NCBI RefSeq assembly: GCF_000427785.1
Contig: NZ_ATYR01000004.1
Span: 214,072 to 278,071, forward strand
Source: Massilia alkalitolerans DSM 17462
Lineage (GTDB): Bacteria > Pseudomonadota > Gammaproteobacteria > Burkholderiales > Burkholderiaceae_D
Direction: 5' to 3'
DNA length: 64,000 bases
The translations under genes were made by a program, and so were the position numbers. Each line of letters starts with the position of its first letter. Positions within the stretch are counted from its first letter, which is position 1. Of this stretch, positions 48,631 through 56,749 are shown in pieces. The notes below the pieces were generated by a model, which had not been told where the DNA came from, did no database searches, and saw only the letters and a list, made by a program, of their open reading frames with translations.

Positions 48631-48718
48631 GGCTGCGCGTCGCTTCGCCTCCGGACGGGATTACATAGAGCAATTCTTTTGTGCTAATCTTCCCGCTCTT
48701 TTAACCCCGGAGGGACTT

Positions 48719-49003
48719 ATGAAAAAAGGCGAACTGATCGCGGAATTCGCGAAGCGCACCGAGATGTCCGGCGCGGCTGCCAACACCGCCGTCAACACGA
48801 TCATCGAGATCATCACCGAGCGCCTGAAGAAGGGTGACACGGTCGGCATCACCGGCTTCGGCACCTTCTCGGTCACCAAGCGCGCTGCGCGCAAGGGCCG
48901 TAACCCGGCAACCGGCGACGTCATCAAGATTGCAGCATCGAAGACCCCGCGCTTCGCTGCCGGTGCGACGCTGAAAGCAGCTGTCAACCCAAAGAAGAAG
49001 TAA
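48719..49003 (+). CDS. HU family nucleoid protein
   Basis: A 94-residue HU-type protein. MKKGELIAEFAKRTEMSGAA starts the helical half, and VGITGFGTFSVTKRAARKGR followed by NPATGDVIKI covers the beta-arm with the conserved GRNPxTG. It ends in a Lys-rich tail (NPKKK). HU binds and bends DNA and shapes the nucleoid. GGAGGG lies upstream of the ATG. Confidence 0.95.
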   Translation: MKKGELIAEFAKRTEMSGAAANTAVNTIIEIITERLKKGDTVGITGFGTFSVTKRAARKGRNPATGDVIKIAASKTPRFAAGATLKAAVNPKKK

Positions 49004-49106
49004 GCAGTACCCTGGCCTTGCGCCGCGCTCCGGTTGATCCGGACGCGCGCGCTGGCCCGTTTCGCATTACCCTCCTCCCTCTTTCCCTTCCTTTTCCCCT
49101 AGCAGC

Positions 49107-49757
49107 ATGAGCTTCGCTACCTGGATCGCCTTCGTCATCGCCGGTTCCCTGATCGCCATTTCGCCCGGTTCCGGCGCGGTGCTGTCGATGTCGCACGGCC
49201 TCGCGTACGGCCTGAAGAAAGCCAGTGCTACCGTGCTGGGCCTGCAGCTCGGCCTGATCCTGGTGCTGGTGATCGCCGGCGCCGGCGTGGGTTCGCTGCT
49301 GCTGGCGTCTTCGGTGGCGTTTACCGCCGTGAAGATCGTCGGCGCGCTATACCTGATCTACCTGGGCATCGCGCAGTGGCGCGCGCCGGCGGCGCCGGCC
49401 ACCGATGCCGGCGCGGTGAGCAGCGCCGGCCTGCCCGCCCACCCGGGCTTCGGCAAGCGCGTGATGACCGGCTTCCTCACCAATGCCACCAACCCCAAGG
49501 GCATCATTTTCATGGTCGCGGTGCTGCCCCAGTTCATCAACCAGAAAGCGCCCCTGCTGCCGCAGCTGGCCATCCTCGGGGTGACCATGGTGACCATCGA
49601 TTCGATCGTCATGCACGGCTATGCCGGCATGGCATCCATGATGCAGCGTTTCCTGCGCGACGTGCGGGCCGTGAAGCTCCAGAACCGCATCTTCGGCGCC
49701 GTGCTGGTCGTCATGGGTACCCTGCTGTTCCTGGTCGAACCCGGCCGCCGCGCCTGA
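49107..49757 (+). CDS. LysE/RhtB family amino-acid exporter
   Basis: A 216-residue membrane protein of the LysE/RhtB superfamily. It starts MSFATWIAFVIAGSLIAISP, with the conserved ISPGSGAVLSMSHGLAYG. A second block, TGFLTNATNPKGIIFMVAVL, is also typical. Five to six helices are visible. Substrates in this branch are amino acids or homoserine lactones, not resolvable here. It is distinct from the argO-type exporter at 31782. No clear ribosome site precedes the ATG. Confidence 0.92.
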   Translation: MSFATWIAFVIAGSLIAISPGSGAVLSMSHGLAYGLKKASATVLGLQLGLILVLVIAGAGVGSLLLASSVAFTAVKIVGALYLIYLGIAQWRAPAAPATDAGAVSSAGLPAHPGFGKRVMTGFLTNATNPKGIIFMVAVLPQFINQKAPLLPQLAILGVTMVTIDSIVMHGYAGMASMMQRFLRDVRAVKLQNRIFGAVLVVMGTLLFLVEPGRRA

Positions 49758-49768
49758 GTCATGTATCT

Positions 49769-49789
49769 TGCTGTGTCTGTTACACAGCA
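49769..49789 (+). terminator. hairpin after the LysE gene
   Basis: TGCTGTGT (49769-49776) and ACACAGCA (49782-49789) form a perfect 8-bp stem with a 5-base loop, 12 bp after the exporter stop. No T-run follows directly, so it may be a weak or factor-assisted terminator. Confidence 0.45.
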
Positions 49790-49878
49790 GTTGCAACTTT
49801 CTGTAAGTTACGTATTCCCGGCACGCCTTCGTGCGTTGTAATCAGGTAGCCGTCCTTCGTCCACCTAGCGGAGCCCCC

Positions 49879-51894
49879 ATGAACAAGCGATTCGCCTGTA
49901 CCGCCGTGATGCTCGCGCTCACGGCTTTATCCACTGCCGCCCTGGCGCAGGGCACGCTGGAGACCGAGCCGCCGGGCCGCGTCGGCCGCGTTTCGCTGGC
50001 CCAGGGCAAGGTCAGCATCAGCGGCGACGTGGGCGAAACCGCCACTGCCGCCCTGGTCAACTGGCCCGTCACCAGCCGCAACCTGATCACCACCGAACCG
50101 AACGGACGCACCGAGGTGCGGATCGGCTCGACCGCGATCCGCATCGACGGCGACAGCTCGCTCGAAGTGAGCGAACTGGACGACGACAGCCTGCGCCTGC
50201 GCCTGCACTACGGCAGCGCCAGCATCCGCATCCTGAGCGAGGACGTGCTGCCGGAATTCGAACTGAGCACGCCCCAGGGCCGCGTGCGCATGCTCAAGCC
50301 CGGCCGCCTGCGCGTGGATGCCGAGCGCGTGCGCGATACCAGCGTGGTCAGCGTGTTCGATGGCGAAGCCCAGGTCGATGGCGGCGGCGCCAGCCTGACC
50401 ATCCGCGCCGGCCGCAGCGCCGAGCTGCGCGACGACGACGTGCGCACATTACAGGCGCAACGCGACGCTTTCGACGACTGGGCATTGGGGCGCGACCGGG
50501 AGCTCGACGGTGCGCGCTCGGCGCAGTACGTCACCACCGAGATGACCGGCTATGAAGAGCTGGACCGCCACGGCATCTGGCAAGACGACATCGAGTACGG
50601 CCCGCTGTGGATCCCGTCGGTCACCTCGAGCTGGGTGCCCTACCGCGACGGCCGCTGGACCTGGATCGCCCCCTGGGGCTGGACCTGGGTCGACAATGCG
50701 CCCTGGGGCTATGCGCCCTTCCACTACGGCCGCTGGGTGCACGTGAAGAACCGCTGGGCCTGGGCCCCGGGCCGCAAGGAACACTACGGCCGCCGTCCGA
50801 TCTGGGCGCCGGCGCTGGTCGGCTGGGTCGGCGGCAGCGGCTGGAGCGCGAGCTTCCACCAGCACGGTTCGCGTCCGGCCACCGGCTGGTACCCGCTCGG
50901 CCCGCGCGACCACTACGTGCCGCACTACCGCCTGTCGGACGAGCGCCTGCGCCGCCTGAACTCCTGGAGCTGGCGCGACCGCAAGGACGGCGACCGCCGC
51001 GACCGCAATCGCGACCGTGGCGACGGACCGGGCGTGCCCGACTACCGCCAGCGCGGCCTGACCGTGGTCCCGCATGCGAACTTCGGCCAGCGCGGCCAGG
51101 TCGTGGTGCCGGACGTGCCGCGCGCCACCCTGCCGGGCGTCATCCCGAGCGGTCCGGGCGCCGCGCCGCCGGCGCCGCTGACATGGCGCGACCGCGCCGC
51201 CCGCCGCGACCGCGACCGCGACGGCATTCCCGACCGCATCGACCGTATCGACGGACCGCGCGACCGCGATGGGGACGGTATTCCGAACCGGGTCGACAGC
51301 CGGCCCGGCGGCATCCGCGACCGTGCCGACCGTGATGGCGACGGCATTCGCAACCGTTTCGACCGTGATCGGGATGGCGACGGCATCCCGAACCGCGTCG
51401 ACCGCGAAGGCTGGGGCCGCGACCGCGCCGAACGCGGCCAGCGTCCGCCGGTGCTGACGACCAATCCGGCGCCCCGTCCGCCGGTGGCGGCAACGCCGGG
51501 CCAGCAGCCGTTCCAGCCGGGCGCGATCACCACCGCGCCACCACCGGCGCCGGCCGTGGTGCAGGAACCCGCCCGTCCGCAATGGGGACGCGGACGCGAG
51601 GACGAGCGCCGCGAACGTCCCGAGCGTGCCGAGCGCTGGGACCGTGGCGAGCGTGGCGACCGCGGCGAGCGATTCGAGGGCCGCCGCGAGCGTCCGCAGC
51701 CGGTGGCGGCGATGCCGCAGCCGGCCGCACCGAGCATGCCGCCTCCGCAGGCGGTCGCGCCCCCGCCGCCACGCGTGATGGCGCCGCCGCCTCCGCCGAT
51801 GGCAGCCCCGCCCGCGCCGCCACCGGCGCGCGCCAGGCTCGAACGCCGCTCCGAAGCCCTGGACCACGGGCGGCCCAACGAAAGAGAACGCTGA
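49879..51894 (+). CDS. FecR/DUF6600-domain surface protein with calcium-binding-like repeats
   Basis: A 671-residue exported protein (signal peptide ending STAALAQG). A FecR-like domain covers about 30-165 (RVGRVSLAQGKVSISGDVGE). A Trp-rich DUF6600 block follows at about 230-300 (YRDGRWTWIAPWGWTWVDNA). Residues ~444-511 contain repeats like DRDGDGIPNRVD and DRDRDGIPDRID, resembling the thrombospondin type-3 / calcium-binding pattern. The tail is Pro/Arg/Ala-rich and disordered. It is probably cell-surface or periplasmic. The ATG at 49879 is chosen because the signal peptide starts there; the open frame extends 16 codons upstream. Confidence 0.85.
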   Translation: MNKRFACTAVMLALTALSTAALAQGTLETEPPGRVGRVSLAQGKVSISGDVGETATAALVNWPVTSRNLITTEPNGRTEVRIGSTAIRIDGDSSLEVSELDDDSLRLRLHYGSASIRILSEDVLPEFELSTPQGRVRMLKPGRLRVDAERVRDTSVVSVFDGEAQVDGGGASLTIRAGRSAELRDDDVRTLQAQRDAFDDWALGRDRELDGARSAQYVTTEMTGYEELDRHGIWQDDIEYGPLWIPSVTSSWVPYRDGRWTWIAPWGWTWVDNAPWGYAPFHYGRWVHVKNRWAWAPGRKEHYGRRPIWAPALVGWVGGSGWSASFHQHGSRPATGWYPLGPRDHYVPHYRLSDERLRRLNSWSWRDRKDGDRRDRNRDRGDGPGVPDYRQRGLTVVPHANFGQRGQVVVPDVPRATLPGVIPSGPGAAPPAPLTWRDRAARRDRDRDGIPDRIDRIDGPRDRDGDGIPNRVDSRPGGIRDRADRDGDGIRNRFDRDRDGDGIPNRVDREGWGRDRAERGQRPPVLTTNPAPRPPVAATPGQQPFQPGAITTAPPPAPAVVQEPARPQWGRGREDERRERPERAERWDRGERGDRGERFEGRRERPQPVAAMPQPAAPSMPPPQAVAPPPPRVMAPPPPPMAAPPAPPPARARLERRSEALDHGRPNERER

Positions 51895-52084
51895 TGTGAA
51901 GGCGGCGGCGGCGCCGTCCATGCCGCCGTTTGCGCCGCCCGTCACGCCAGGCTGCCGTTCGTCCCATAGCGCTCGCGGCGTGGCCGGCGGAGGAATACAG
52001 TGGCATCACTCGCTCGCAGGCAGCAGCGCTGCTCCGAGCGACCCCCATGTCCCGCTATTCTTCCCATTCCAAAAAGAATAGTTC

Positions 52085-52113
52085 AGGCCGGCCACAGCGC
52101 CGGCCTTTTTTTT
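52085..52113 (+). terminator. intrinsic terminator after the DUF6600 gene
   Basis: AGGCCGGC pairs with GCCGGCCT (8 bp) around CACAGC, followed by eight T residues. It closes the DUF6600 transcript before the ybeD-lipB-lipA run. The 277-bp gap between 51894 and 52172 holds no other gene I can support. Confidence 0.88.
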
Positions 52114-52171
52114 CGCCCCTGCAGCACCATATGGGATTGGCTACAATGCCGCTTTGCACAGGACAAATACT

Positions 52172-52438
52172 ATGGACCAGAAAGAATCCCTCATCGAATA
52201 CCCGAGCGACTTCCCGATCAAGGTGATGGGCGCGACGCATGTCGATTTCGCTTCGACAATTGTCGAAGTGATTACGCAACTGGATCCGACTTTCCACGCC
52301 GGAAAGATGCAAAGCCGTCCTTCCGCCAAGGGCAACTACACCGGCCTGACCGTGACCGTGCGCGCCACCAGCCGCGAGATGCTGGACGACGTCTATCGCG
52401 CCCTGTCCTCGCACCACATGGTCAAGATGGTCCTCTAA
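52172..52438 (+). CDS. ybeD: YbeD family protein (DUF493)
   Basis: An 88-residue protein starting [20 protein letters not shown], typical of YbeD/DUF493. It continues with the ACT-like ferredoxin fold ([20 protein letters not shown] and [10 protein letters not shown]). YbeD lies next to lipB in many proteobacteria and is thought to be regulatory in lipoate metabolism, though this is unproven. AGGA precedes the ATG at 52172. lipB follows 89 bp downstream. Confidence 0.93.
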   Translation: MDQKESLIEYPSDFPIKVMGATHVDFASTIVEVITQLDPTFHAGKMQSRPSAKGNYTGLTVTVRATSREMLDDVYRALSSHHMVKMVL

Positions 52439-52527
52439 AGAGCCAAACGGGATCGACGGCCGGCGGGCACGATGCATCGCGCTGGCTTATAATGACAGGG
52501 CTGTCCATATTCCCGCCCTATACCCAC

Positions 52528-53214
52528 ATGTCCGCTACCCGTCCCGCCACGCCGCTGATCCGCGAGCTCGGCCGCGCCGACTACGAACCGACCTTTGCCG
52601 CGATGCGCGCCTTTACCGACGCGCGCACCCCGGAGACGCAGGATGAGTTGTGGATCGTCGAGCATCCTCCCGTGTACACGCTGGGCCTGGGTGCCGACCG
52701 CGCCCACGTGCTGGCGCCCCACGATATTCCCGTGGTCCAGACCGACCGCGGCGGCGAGGTGACCTACCATGGTCCCGGCCAGGTCGTGATCTACCTGCTG
52801 ATGGACCTGCGCCGCAACAAGCCGGGCGGCAAGCTGTACGCCCGCCAGTTTGTGGCAAAAATCGAACAGGCGGTCATCGAGGTGCTGGCGGCGTATAATC
52901 TCGCGGGCGAACGCGTTGCCGGGGCGCCCGGCATCTATATCGCGCAAGGGCCACGCAAGGGCGCGAAGATCGCCGCCCTCGGCCTCAAGGTGCGCGGCAA
53001 CGGCTGCACCTACCATGGCGTATCGCTGAACGTGGCGATGGACCTGGCCCCGTTCACGTGGATCAACCCGTGCGGATACTCGGGTCTGGCCACGGTCGAC
53101 ATGCGCACCATGGGTGTGGAAGCCCCGCTGGTGGATGTCCAGCAGGCGCTGGCGCAGCAGCTGATATATCAGCTGCGTGCGCCAATCGGCTCGGTTGAAG
53201 CAACCGAGCCGTAA
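52528..53214 (+). CDS. lipB: lipoyl(octanoyl) transferase LipB
   Basis: A 228-residue LipB, which moves octanoate from acyl carrier protein to lipoyl domains. It contains [20 protein letters not shown] (the RGGxxTxHGPGQ motif) and [14 protein letters not shown] with the catalytic Cys. The conserved Lys is in [15 protein letters not shown]. The ATG at 52528 fits the family start; the open frame extends further upstream without homology. lipA follows after 17 bp. Confidence 0.97.
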   Translation: MSATRPATPLIRELGRADYEPTFAAMRAFTDARTPETQDELWIVEHPPVYTLGLGADRAHVLAPHDIPVVQTDRGGEVTYHGPGQVVIYLLMDLRRNKPGGKLYARQFVAKIEQAVIEVLAAYNLAGERVAGAPGIYIAQGPRKGAKIAALGLKVRGNGCTYHGVSLNVAMDLAPFTWINPCGYSGLATVDMRTMGVEAPLVDVQQALAQQLIYQLRAPIGSVEATEP

Positions 53215-53231
53215 CCGAACAAACTCTCTGA

Positions 53232-54245
53232 ATGGAAGCCCGCCAGGGCACGAGCCAAATGACCACCGACACCACCACCGGCACCGCCCAAGCTTACGAC
53301 GCCACCGAGAAGCAGAAGGGGGCCAGCAAGACCTCGCGCATCCCGATCAAGATCGTCCCGATCGCCGATACCGAGCGCTTGAAGAAGCCGGACTGGATCC
53401 GCGTGAAGGCCGCGACCGCCTCGTCGCGCTTCTACGAGATCAAGGACATCCTGCGCGCCAACAACCTGGTGACCGTGTGCGAAGAGGCGAGCTGCCCGAA
53501 CATCGGCGAATGCTTCGGCAAGGGCACCGCGACCTTCATGATCATGGGCGACAAGTGCACCCGCCGCTGCCCGTTCTGCGACGTCGGCCACGGCCGTCCG
53601 GATCCGCTGGACGTGAACGAGCCGGGCAACCTGGCCAAGACCATCGCCGACCTGCGCCTGTCCTACGTCGTGATCACCTCGGTGGACCGCGACGACCTGC
53701 GTGACGGCGGCGCCGGCCACTTCGTCGAGTGCATCACCAAGACCCGCGCCTTGAGCCCGAACACCAAGATCGAAGTGCTGGTGCCGGACTTCCGCGGCCG
53801 CCTGGAAAAGGCCCTGAACATCTTCGCCGATGGCCTGCCGGACGTGATGAACCACAACCTGGAAACCGTGCCGCGCCTGTACAAGGAAGCGCGTCCGGGC
53901 GCCGACTACAAGCACTCGCTGGTGCTGCTGCGCGACTTCAAGAAGATGTATCCGACCGCGGTCACCAAGTCCGGCCTGATGGTCGGCCTGGGCGAGACCG
54001 ACGAGGAAATCCTGGAAGTGATGCGCGACATGCGCGAGCACGACATCGACATGTTGACCATCGGCCAGTACCTGGCGCCGTCCAACTCGCACCTGCCGGT
54101 GCGGCGCTACGTGCACCCTGACACCTTCAAGATGTTCGAAGAGAAGGCCTACGAGATGGGCTTCGTGCACGCCGCCGTGGGCGCGATGGTGCGTTCGTCC
54201 TACCATGCCGACCAGCAGGCGCACGAAGCGGGCGTCGCTGCCTGA
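53232..54245 (+). CDS. lipA: lipoyl synthase LipA
   Basis: A 337-residue radical-SAM enzyme that inserts two sulfurs into octanoyl-lipoyl domains. The auxiliary cluster ligands are in [13 protein letters not shown] and the radical-SAM motif in [10 protein letters not shown]. The C-terminal RSSYHAD serine ligand is present. Start is 53232 or 53262 (MTTDTT); neither has a clearly better ribosome site. Follows lipB by 17 bp as in most betaproteobacteria. Confidence 0.97.
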   Translation: MEARQGTSQMTTDTTTGTAQAYDATEKQKGASKTSRIPIKIVPIADTERLKKPDWIRVKAATASSRFYEIKDILRANNLVTVCEEASCPNIGECFGKGTATFMIMGDKCTRRCPFCDVGHGRPDPLDVNEPGNLAKTIADLRLSYVVITSVDRDDLRDGGAGHFVECITKTRALSPNTKIEVLVPDFRGRLEKALNIFADGLPDVMNHNLETVPRLYKEARPGADYKHSLVLLRDFKKMYPTAVTKSGLMVGLGETDEEILEVMRDMREHDIDMLTIGQYLAPSNSHLPVRRYVHPDTFKMFEEKAYEMGFVHAAVGAMVRSSYHADQQAHEAGVAA

Positions 54246-54266
54246 TTCGCGTTTAAGCAAGTTTGC

Positions 54267-54306
54267 AGGCCAGCCAGTCGCTATACGCGACGGAGCTGGC
54301 CTTTTA
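54267..54306 (+). terminator. intrinsic terminator after lipA
   Basis: AGGCCAGC and GCTGGCCT form an 8-bp stem. The loop contains a smaller stem (GTCGC/GCGAC). Four T residues and a T-rich stretch follow. It closes the ybeD-lipB-lipA transcript 22 bp past the lipA stop. After it the sequence becomes distinctly A+T-richer. Confidence 0.85.
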
Positions 54307-54410
54307 TTTTGCGGCAGCGGACAGGTTACAGCAGAACGGCTTTGTTTTACTCAGCCAAGCAGCCTTAACAATTTTTGTGTTGGCTACCGATGTTGAACCC
54401 GAGCCTTCTC

Positions 54411-54448
54411 AAGAGGAAAGATTAGCTGTACAGCTAATCTTTCCTCTT
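54411..54448. promoter_or_regulatory. 38-bp perfect palindrome, first operator of the AbiE-like operon
   Basis: Positions 54411-54448 form a perfect 38-bp palindrome, with centre between 54429 and 54430. Its inner part ATTAGCTGTACAGCTAAT is shared exactly with a second palindrome centred 53 bp downstream. The size and perfection suggest binding by a dimeric or tetrameric regulator, or a very stable hairpin in RNA. Confidence 0.75.
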
Positions 54449-54470
54449 CGTCTAACTTAGGAATATGTGC

Positions 54471-54494
54471 TAGATTAGCTGTACAGCTAATCTA
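54471..54494. promoter_or_regulatory. 24-bp perfect palindrome, second operator next to the start codon
   Basis: TAGATTAGCTGT and ACAGCTAATCTA form a perfect 24-bp palindrome at 54471-54494. Only six bases separate it from the ATG at 54501, the place where a ribosome site would be. No Shine-Dalgarno sequence is visible, so either translation is leaderless or the palindrome controls initiation. It shares the inner 22 bp with the 38-bp palindrome upstream. Confidence 0.75.
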
Positions 54495-54500
54495 AATATT

Positions 54501-55616
54501 ATGCATAACAAAGATATTTCCTTGTTGCACGATTTTACGGGAACTCTTCAGGACGCTACCGGCTTCGTGGCTGAACATGAAGAACTAGAGGTCCCGGTCA
54601 CGAGTGACCGCTCAAATAGCCGACTAGATGCTCTCGTCAGAACACGGACGCCAAACGGAGACGTCTGTTTATTAGCAATCGAGCTCAAACGAGTCGCCTA
54701 TCCCCGCGATGTTCGAATGGCAATTAGCCAGCTTGCGGAATATCGGGATGTTATCTCTAACGATGAGCGAGTTGAACTATGTTTGATCGCCGATCAGATC
54801 AGCCCTGGCTCACGACAAGCTCTGCGGGAAGCTGGAATCAACTACTTTGATCAGAGCGGAACCCTATATTTTAGGCATCAAACATGGTTGGTGGATGTTG
54901 AGCGTCCCCCCTTGCGTGTAAGTCGAAGAAAAGATGTGGCGTTATTTAGCGGAGCACGTGAGCAGGTAGTCCATGCACTGCTCCACCATTGGCACACATA
55001 TTCTGGCGATGAGTACATCTCTGGAACCGAGCTTTCTTCTCTCGCACACACTTCGACGTTTACCGTGTCGAGCACGATGCAAGGCCTTGAACAACTAGAT
55101 TTAGTTGAATCCAAGGGCAGCGGCCCTGCGCAGCGTCGCCGCGTGCGTGATCCTGCGGCTCTTTTAGACGCTTGGGCCGAAGAGTGGGTTCGACGACGGG
55201 AAACGCGCACTCGCTGGTACACATACGCTCCCGGTGGGAACATTACTGATAAGGTCATTGAAAGCTTCATAAAGCACTCGCAGAATCAGTGGGCGCTGAC
55301 CGGGGCTGCTGCTGCGAATGCCGTGGTTCCACGATTAACAAATGTTGATCGCGTAGAAGTCATCATTCAGCCTGGTGAAGCGGATGAGCTTGCGTCAGCA
55401 ATGGGGCTAACGAAAGCAGAGAAAGGTTCCAACGTGATCTTGATCGAGCGATCAGGGGCATCCTTAATGTTTTTGGACGAGCATCCGGAACGCCCAAATT
55501 CCAGATTTGCCAGCCGATTCATACAGTATCTTGATCTACTCAACGGATATGGACGAAACAAAGAACTTGCAGAAGAGTTTCGAAAGCAAGCACTCAAAAT
55601 AGAAAGTAGCAAGTGA
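54501..55616 (+). CDS. AbiEi-type antitoxin-like protein with nuclease-like N-terminal domain
   Basis: A 371-residue protein. Residues 1-135 look like a PD-(D/E)xK nuclease fold: LDALVR (Asp43), then LAIELKR (Glu61, Lys63), then SQLAEYRD (Gln77, Tyr81). AGINYFDQSGTLYF (about 111-124) is typical of AbiEi-type antitoxins of type IV toxin-antitoxin systems. A winged-helix segment lies at about 155-215 (ISGTELSSLAHTSTFTVSST), and an AbiEi-like C-terminal domain follows. Family members repress their operon and silence the partner nucleotidyltransferase. The partner overlaps the end by 4 bases. The DNA is A+T-richer than the flanks, suggesting transfer. Confidence 0.7.
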   Translation: MHNKDISLLHDFTGTLQDATGFVAEHEELEVPVTSDRSNSRLDALVRTRTPNGDVCLLAIELKRVAYPRDVRMAISQLAEYRDVISNDERVELCLIADQISPGSRQALREAGINYFDQSGTLYFRHQTWLVDVERPPLRVSRRKDVALFSGAREQVVHALLHHWHTYSGDEYISGTELSSLAHTSTFTVSSTMQGLEQLDLVESKGSGPAQRRRVRDPAALLDAWAEEWVRRRETRTRWYTYAPGGNITDKVIESFIKHSQNQWALTGAAAANAVVPRLTNVDRVEVIIQPGEADELASAMGLTKAEKGSNVILIERSGASLMFLDEHPERPNSRFASRFIQYLDLLNGYGRNKELAEEFRKQALKIESSK

Positions 55617-56530
55617 ACACAAAGTATAAAACTGCTGCGGAGTACAGTACCGACCACACAAAGGCCTGCGAGACGGCTCTCGTCGCGTTGTTACGGGCAT
55701 TCGGCTCGCTAAAGGCAGACTTGCGACTCGTAGGCGGGCTGGTGCCCCGGTATTTGACACCCGCGCGACCACCAGAAGTCCCAGAACATTCCGGCACAAC
55801 CGACGTTGATGTTGTTCTCAACATCACCTTACTCGCTGCTAAAGGTACTTACGCTAAATTGAAGCGGCAGTTGAAAGATGGAGGATTTGAGCGGTATCAG
55901 CGCGATCAGGAAGGCCCACCAAGTTCTTGGCAATGGGTATACCGGGTTGATAGCAAATCTATCGTTGTTGAGTTCCTGCAGCACACCGACGATCCGAACC
56001 AAAGCGCAAGGCTCGTGGAGATTGATGGCGAGGAGGTCTCTGCATGCCAAATTCTGCATGCCGGCATTGCGCACAACTGGTTTGAAGAGACGGAAATCGT
56101 CGTTGAACTTCCCGATAACGGCGGGACTGTAAAAGAGATCATTCGACATGCTGACGCCGTGGCTTTCATCGTGCTGAAGGCCATCGCCTTTAACCAGCGT
56201 CATGAGCGTAAGGATGCAGCAGATCTCGTCCATGTGATGCGTTACTGGGGTACTCTGGAATCCCTCGCTCAAGCATTTACCGATCGTTTGGCAACCAAGG
56301 TCCATGTACCTGCCATCGATCAAGCATTGGCAGCATTGGCTGCGAACTTTTGCGATGAAAAAGATATTGAAGGCTATCGCAAAGATGGACCATCAGCTGT
56401 GGCCAACTTCCACGGACTTCAGGAAGGAAAAGAGGATGACCGAATTCGTGAACAGCGAGAAGTGAGTGGTATGGTGAGTTACTTTCTTCAGCAGGTGGCT
56501 CAGCTACGCGGAGATGATCCAATTAGATAA
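55613..56530 (+). CDS. AbiEii-type nucleotidyltransferase toxin-like protein
   Basis: A 305-residue protein with a GTG start in a GTGA overlap with the upstream gene. LRLVGGLVPRYLTP (Gly41-Gly42) followed by GTTDVDVVLN (Asp64, Asp66) is the GG/DxD motif of the AbiEii/MNT nucleotidyltransferases. AbiEii toxins add nucleotides to tRNA and block translation. The C-terminal half is helical and ends in a charged region. Together with the preceding gene it forms a type IV-like toxin-antitoxin or phage-defence pair. The C-terminal part departs from classic AbiEii, so substrate and mode remain open. Confidence 0.75.
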   Translation: MNTKYKTAAEYSTDHTKACETALVALLRAFGSLKADLRLVGGLVPRYLTPARPPEVPEHSGTTDVDVVLNITLLAAKGTYAKLKRQLKDGGFERYQRDQEGPPSSWQWVYRVDSKSIVVEFLQHTDDPNQSARLVEIDGEEVSACQILHAGIAHNWFEETEIVVELPDNGGTVKEIIRHADAVAFIVLKAIAFNQRHERKDAADLVHVMRYWGTLESLAQAFTDRLATKVHVPAIDQALAALAANFCDEKDIEGYRKDGPSAVANFHGLQEGKEDDRIREQREVSGMVSYFLQQVAQLRGDDPIR

Positions 56531-56620
56531 TCGAGCATTGACCCGTCTCTCCAGGGGCATGTGCCTGGGCGTCGACTAAAGCACCCGAACGAGCCGTAAT
56601 CATCTGCGATTCGTAGCAAG

Positions 56621-56653
56621 GGCCGGCCCAGCGCAAGCGGCGCCGGCCTTTTT
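56621..56653 (+). terminator. intrinsic terminator after the AbiE-like operon
   Basis: GGCCGG (56621-56626) and CCGGCC (56643-56648) form the base of a longer hairpin, followed by TTTTT. It lies 90 bp after the toxin-like gene and returns to G+C-rich sequence, so it marks the right edge of the insert. Confidence 0.75.
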
Positions 56654-56721
56654 CGTTAGCCCGGCTTTCGTTTGACTCCTTGCCCGGACAATAATAGACT
56701 CTGATGATTGCGCTAACATTA

Positions 56722-56739
56722 ATTGTTGGCTATAACAAT
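56722..56739. promoter_or_regulatory. dyad operator candidate in front of the GH115 gene
   Basis: ATTGTT (56722-56727) and AACAAT (56734-56739) are perfect inverted 6-mers around a 6-base spacer. An overlapping near-palindrome GCTAACA ... TGTTGGC spans 56712-56730. The site ends just before the GGAGGAG ribosome site of the glucuronidase gene. Such dyads are typical of GntR- or LacI-family repressors of sugar genes. Confidence 0.45.
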
Positions 56740-56749
56740 CGGAGGAGAC

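Noticed and set aside
54246..56620. Prophage or integrative element around the AbiE-like genes
   Set aside because: No integrase, transposase or flanking attachment repeats are visible; only composition and the two palindromes mark it as foreign, so I call it a small cassette.
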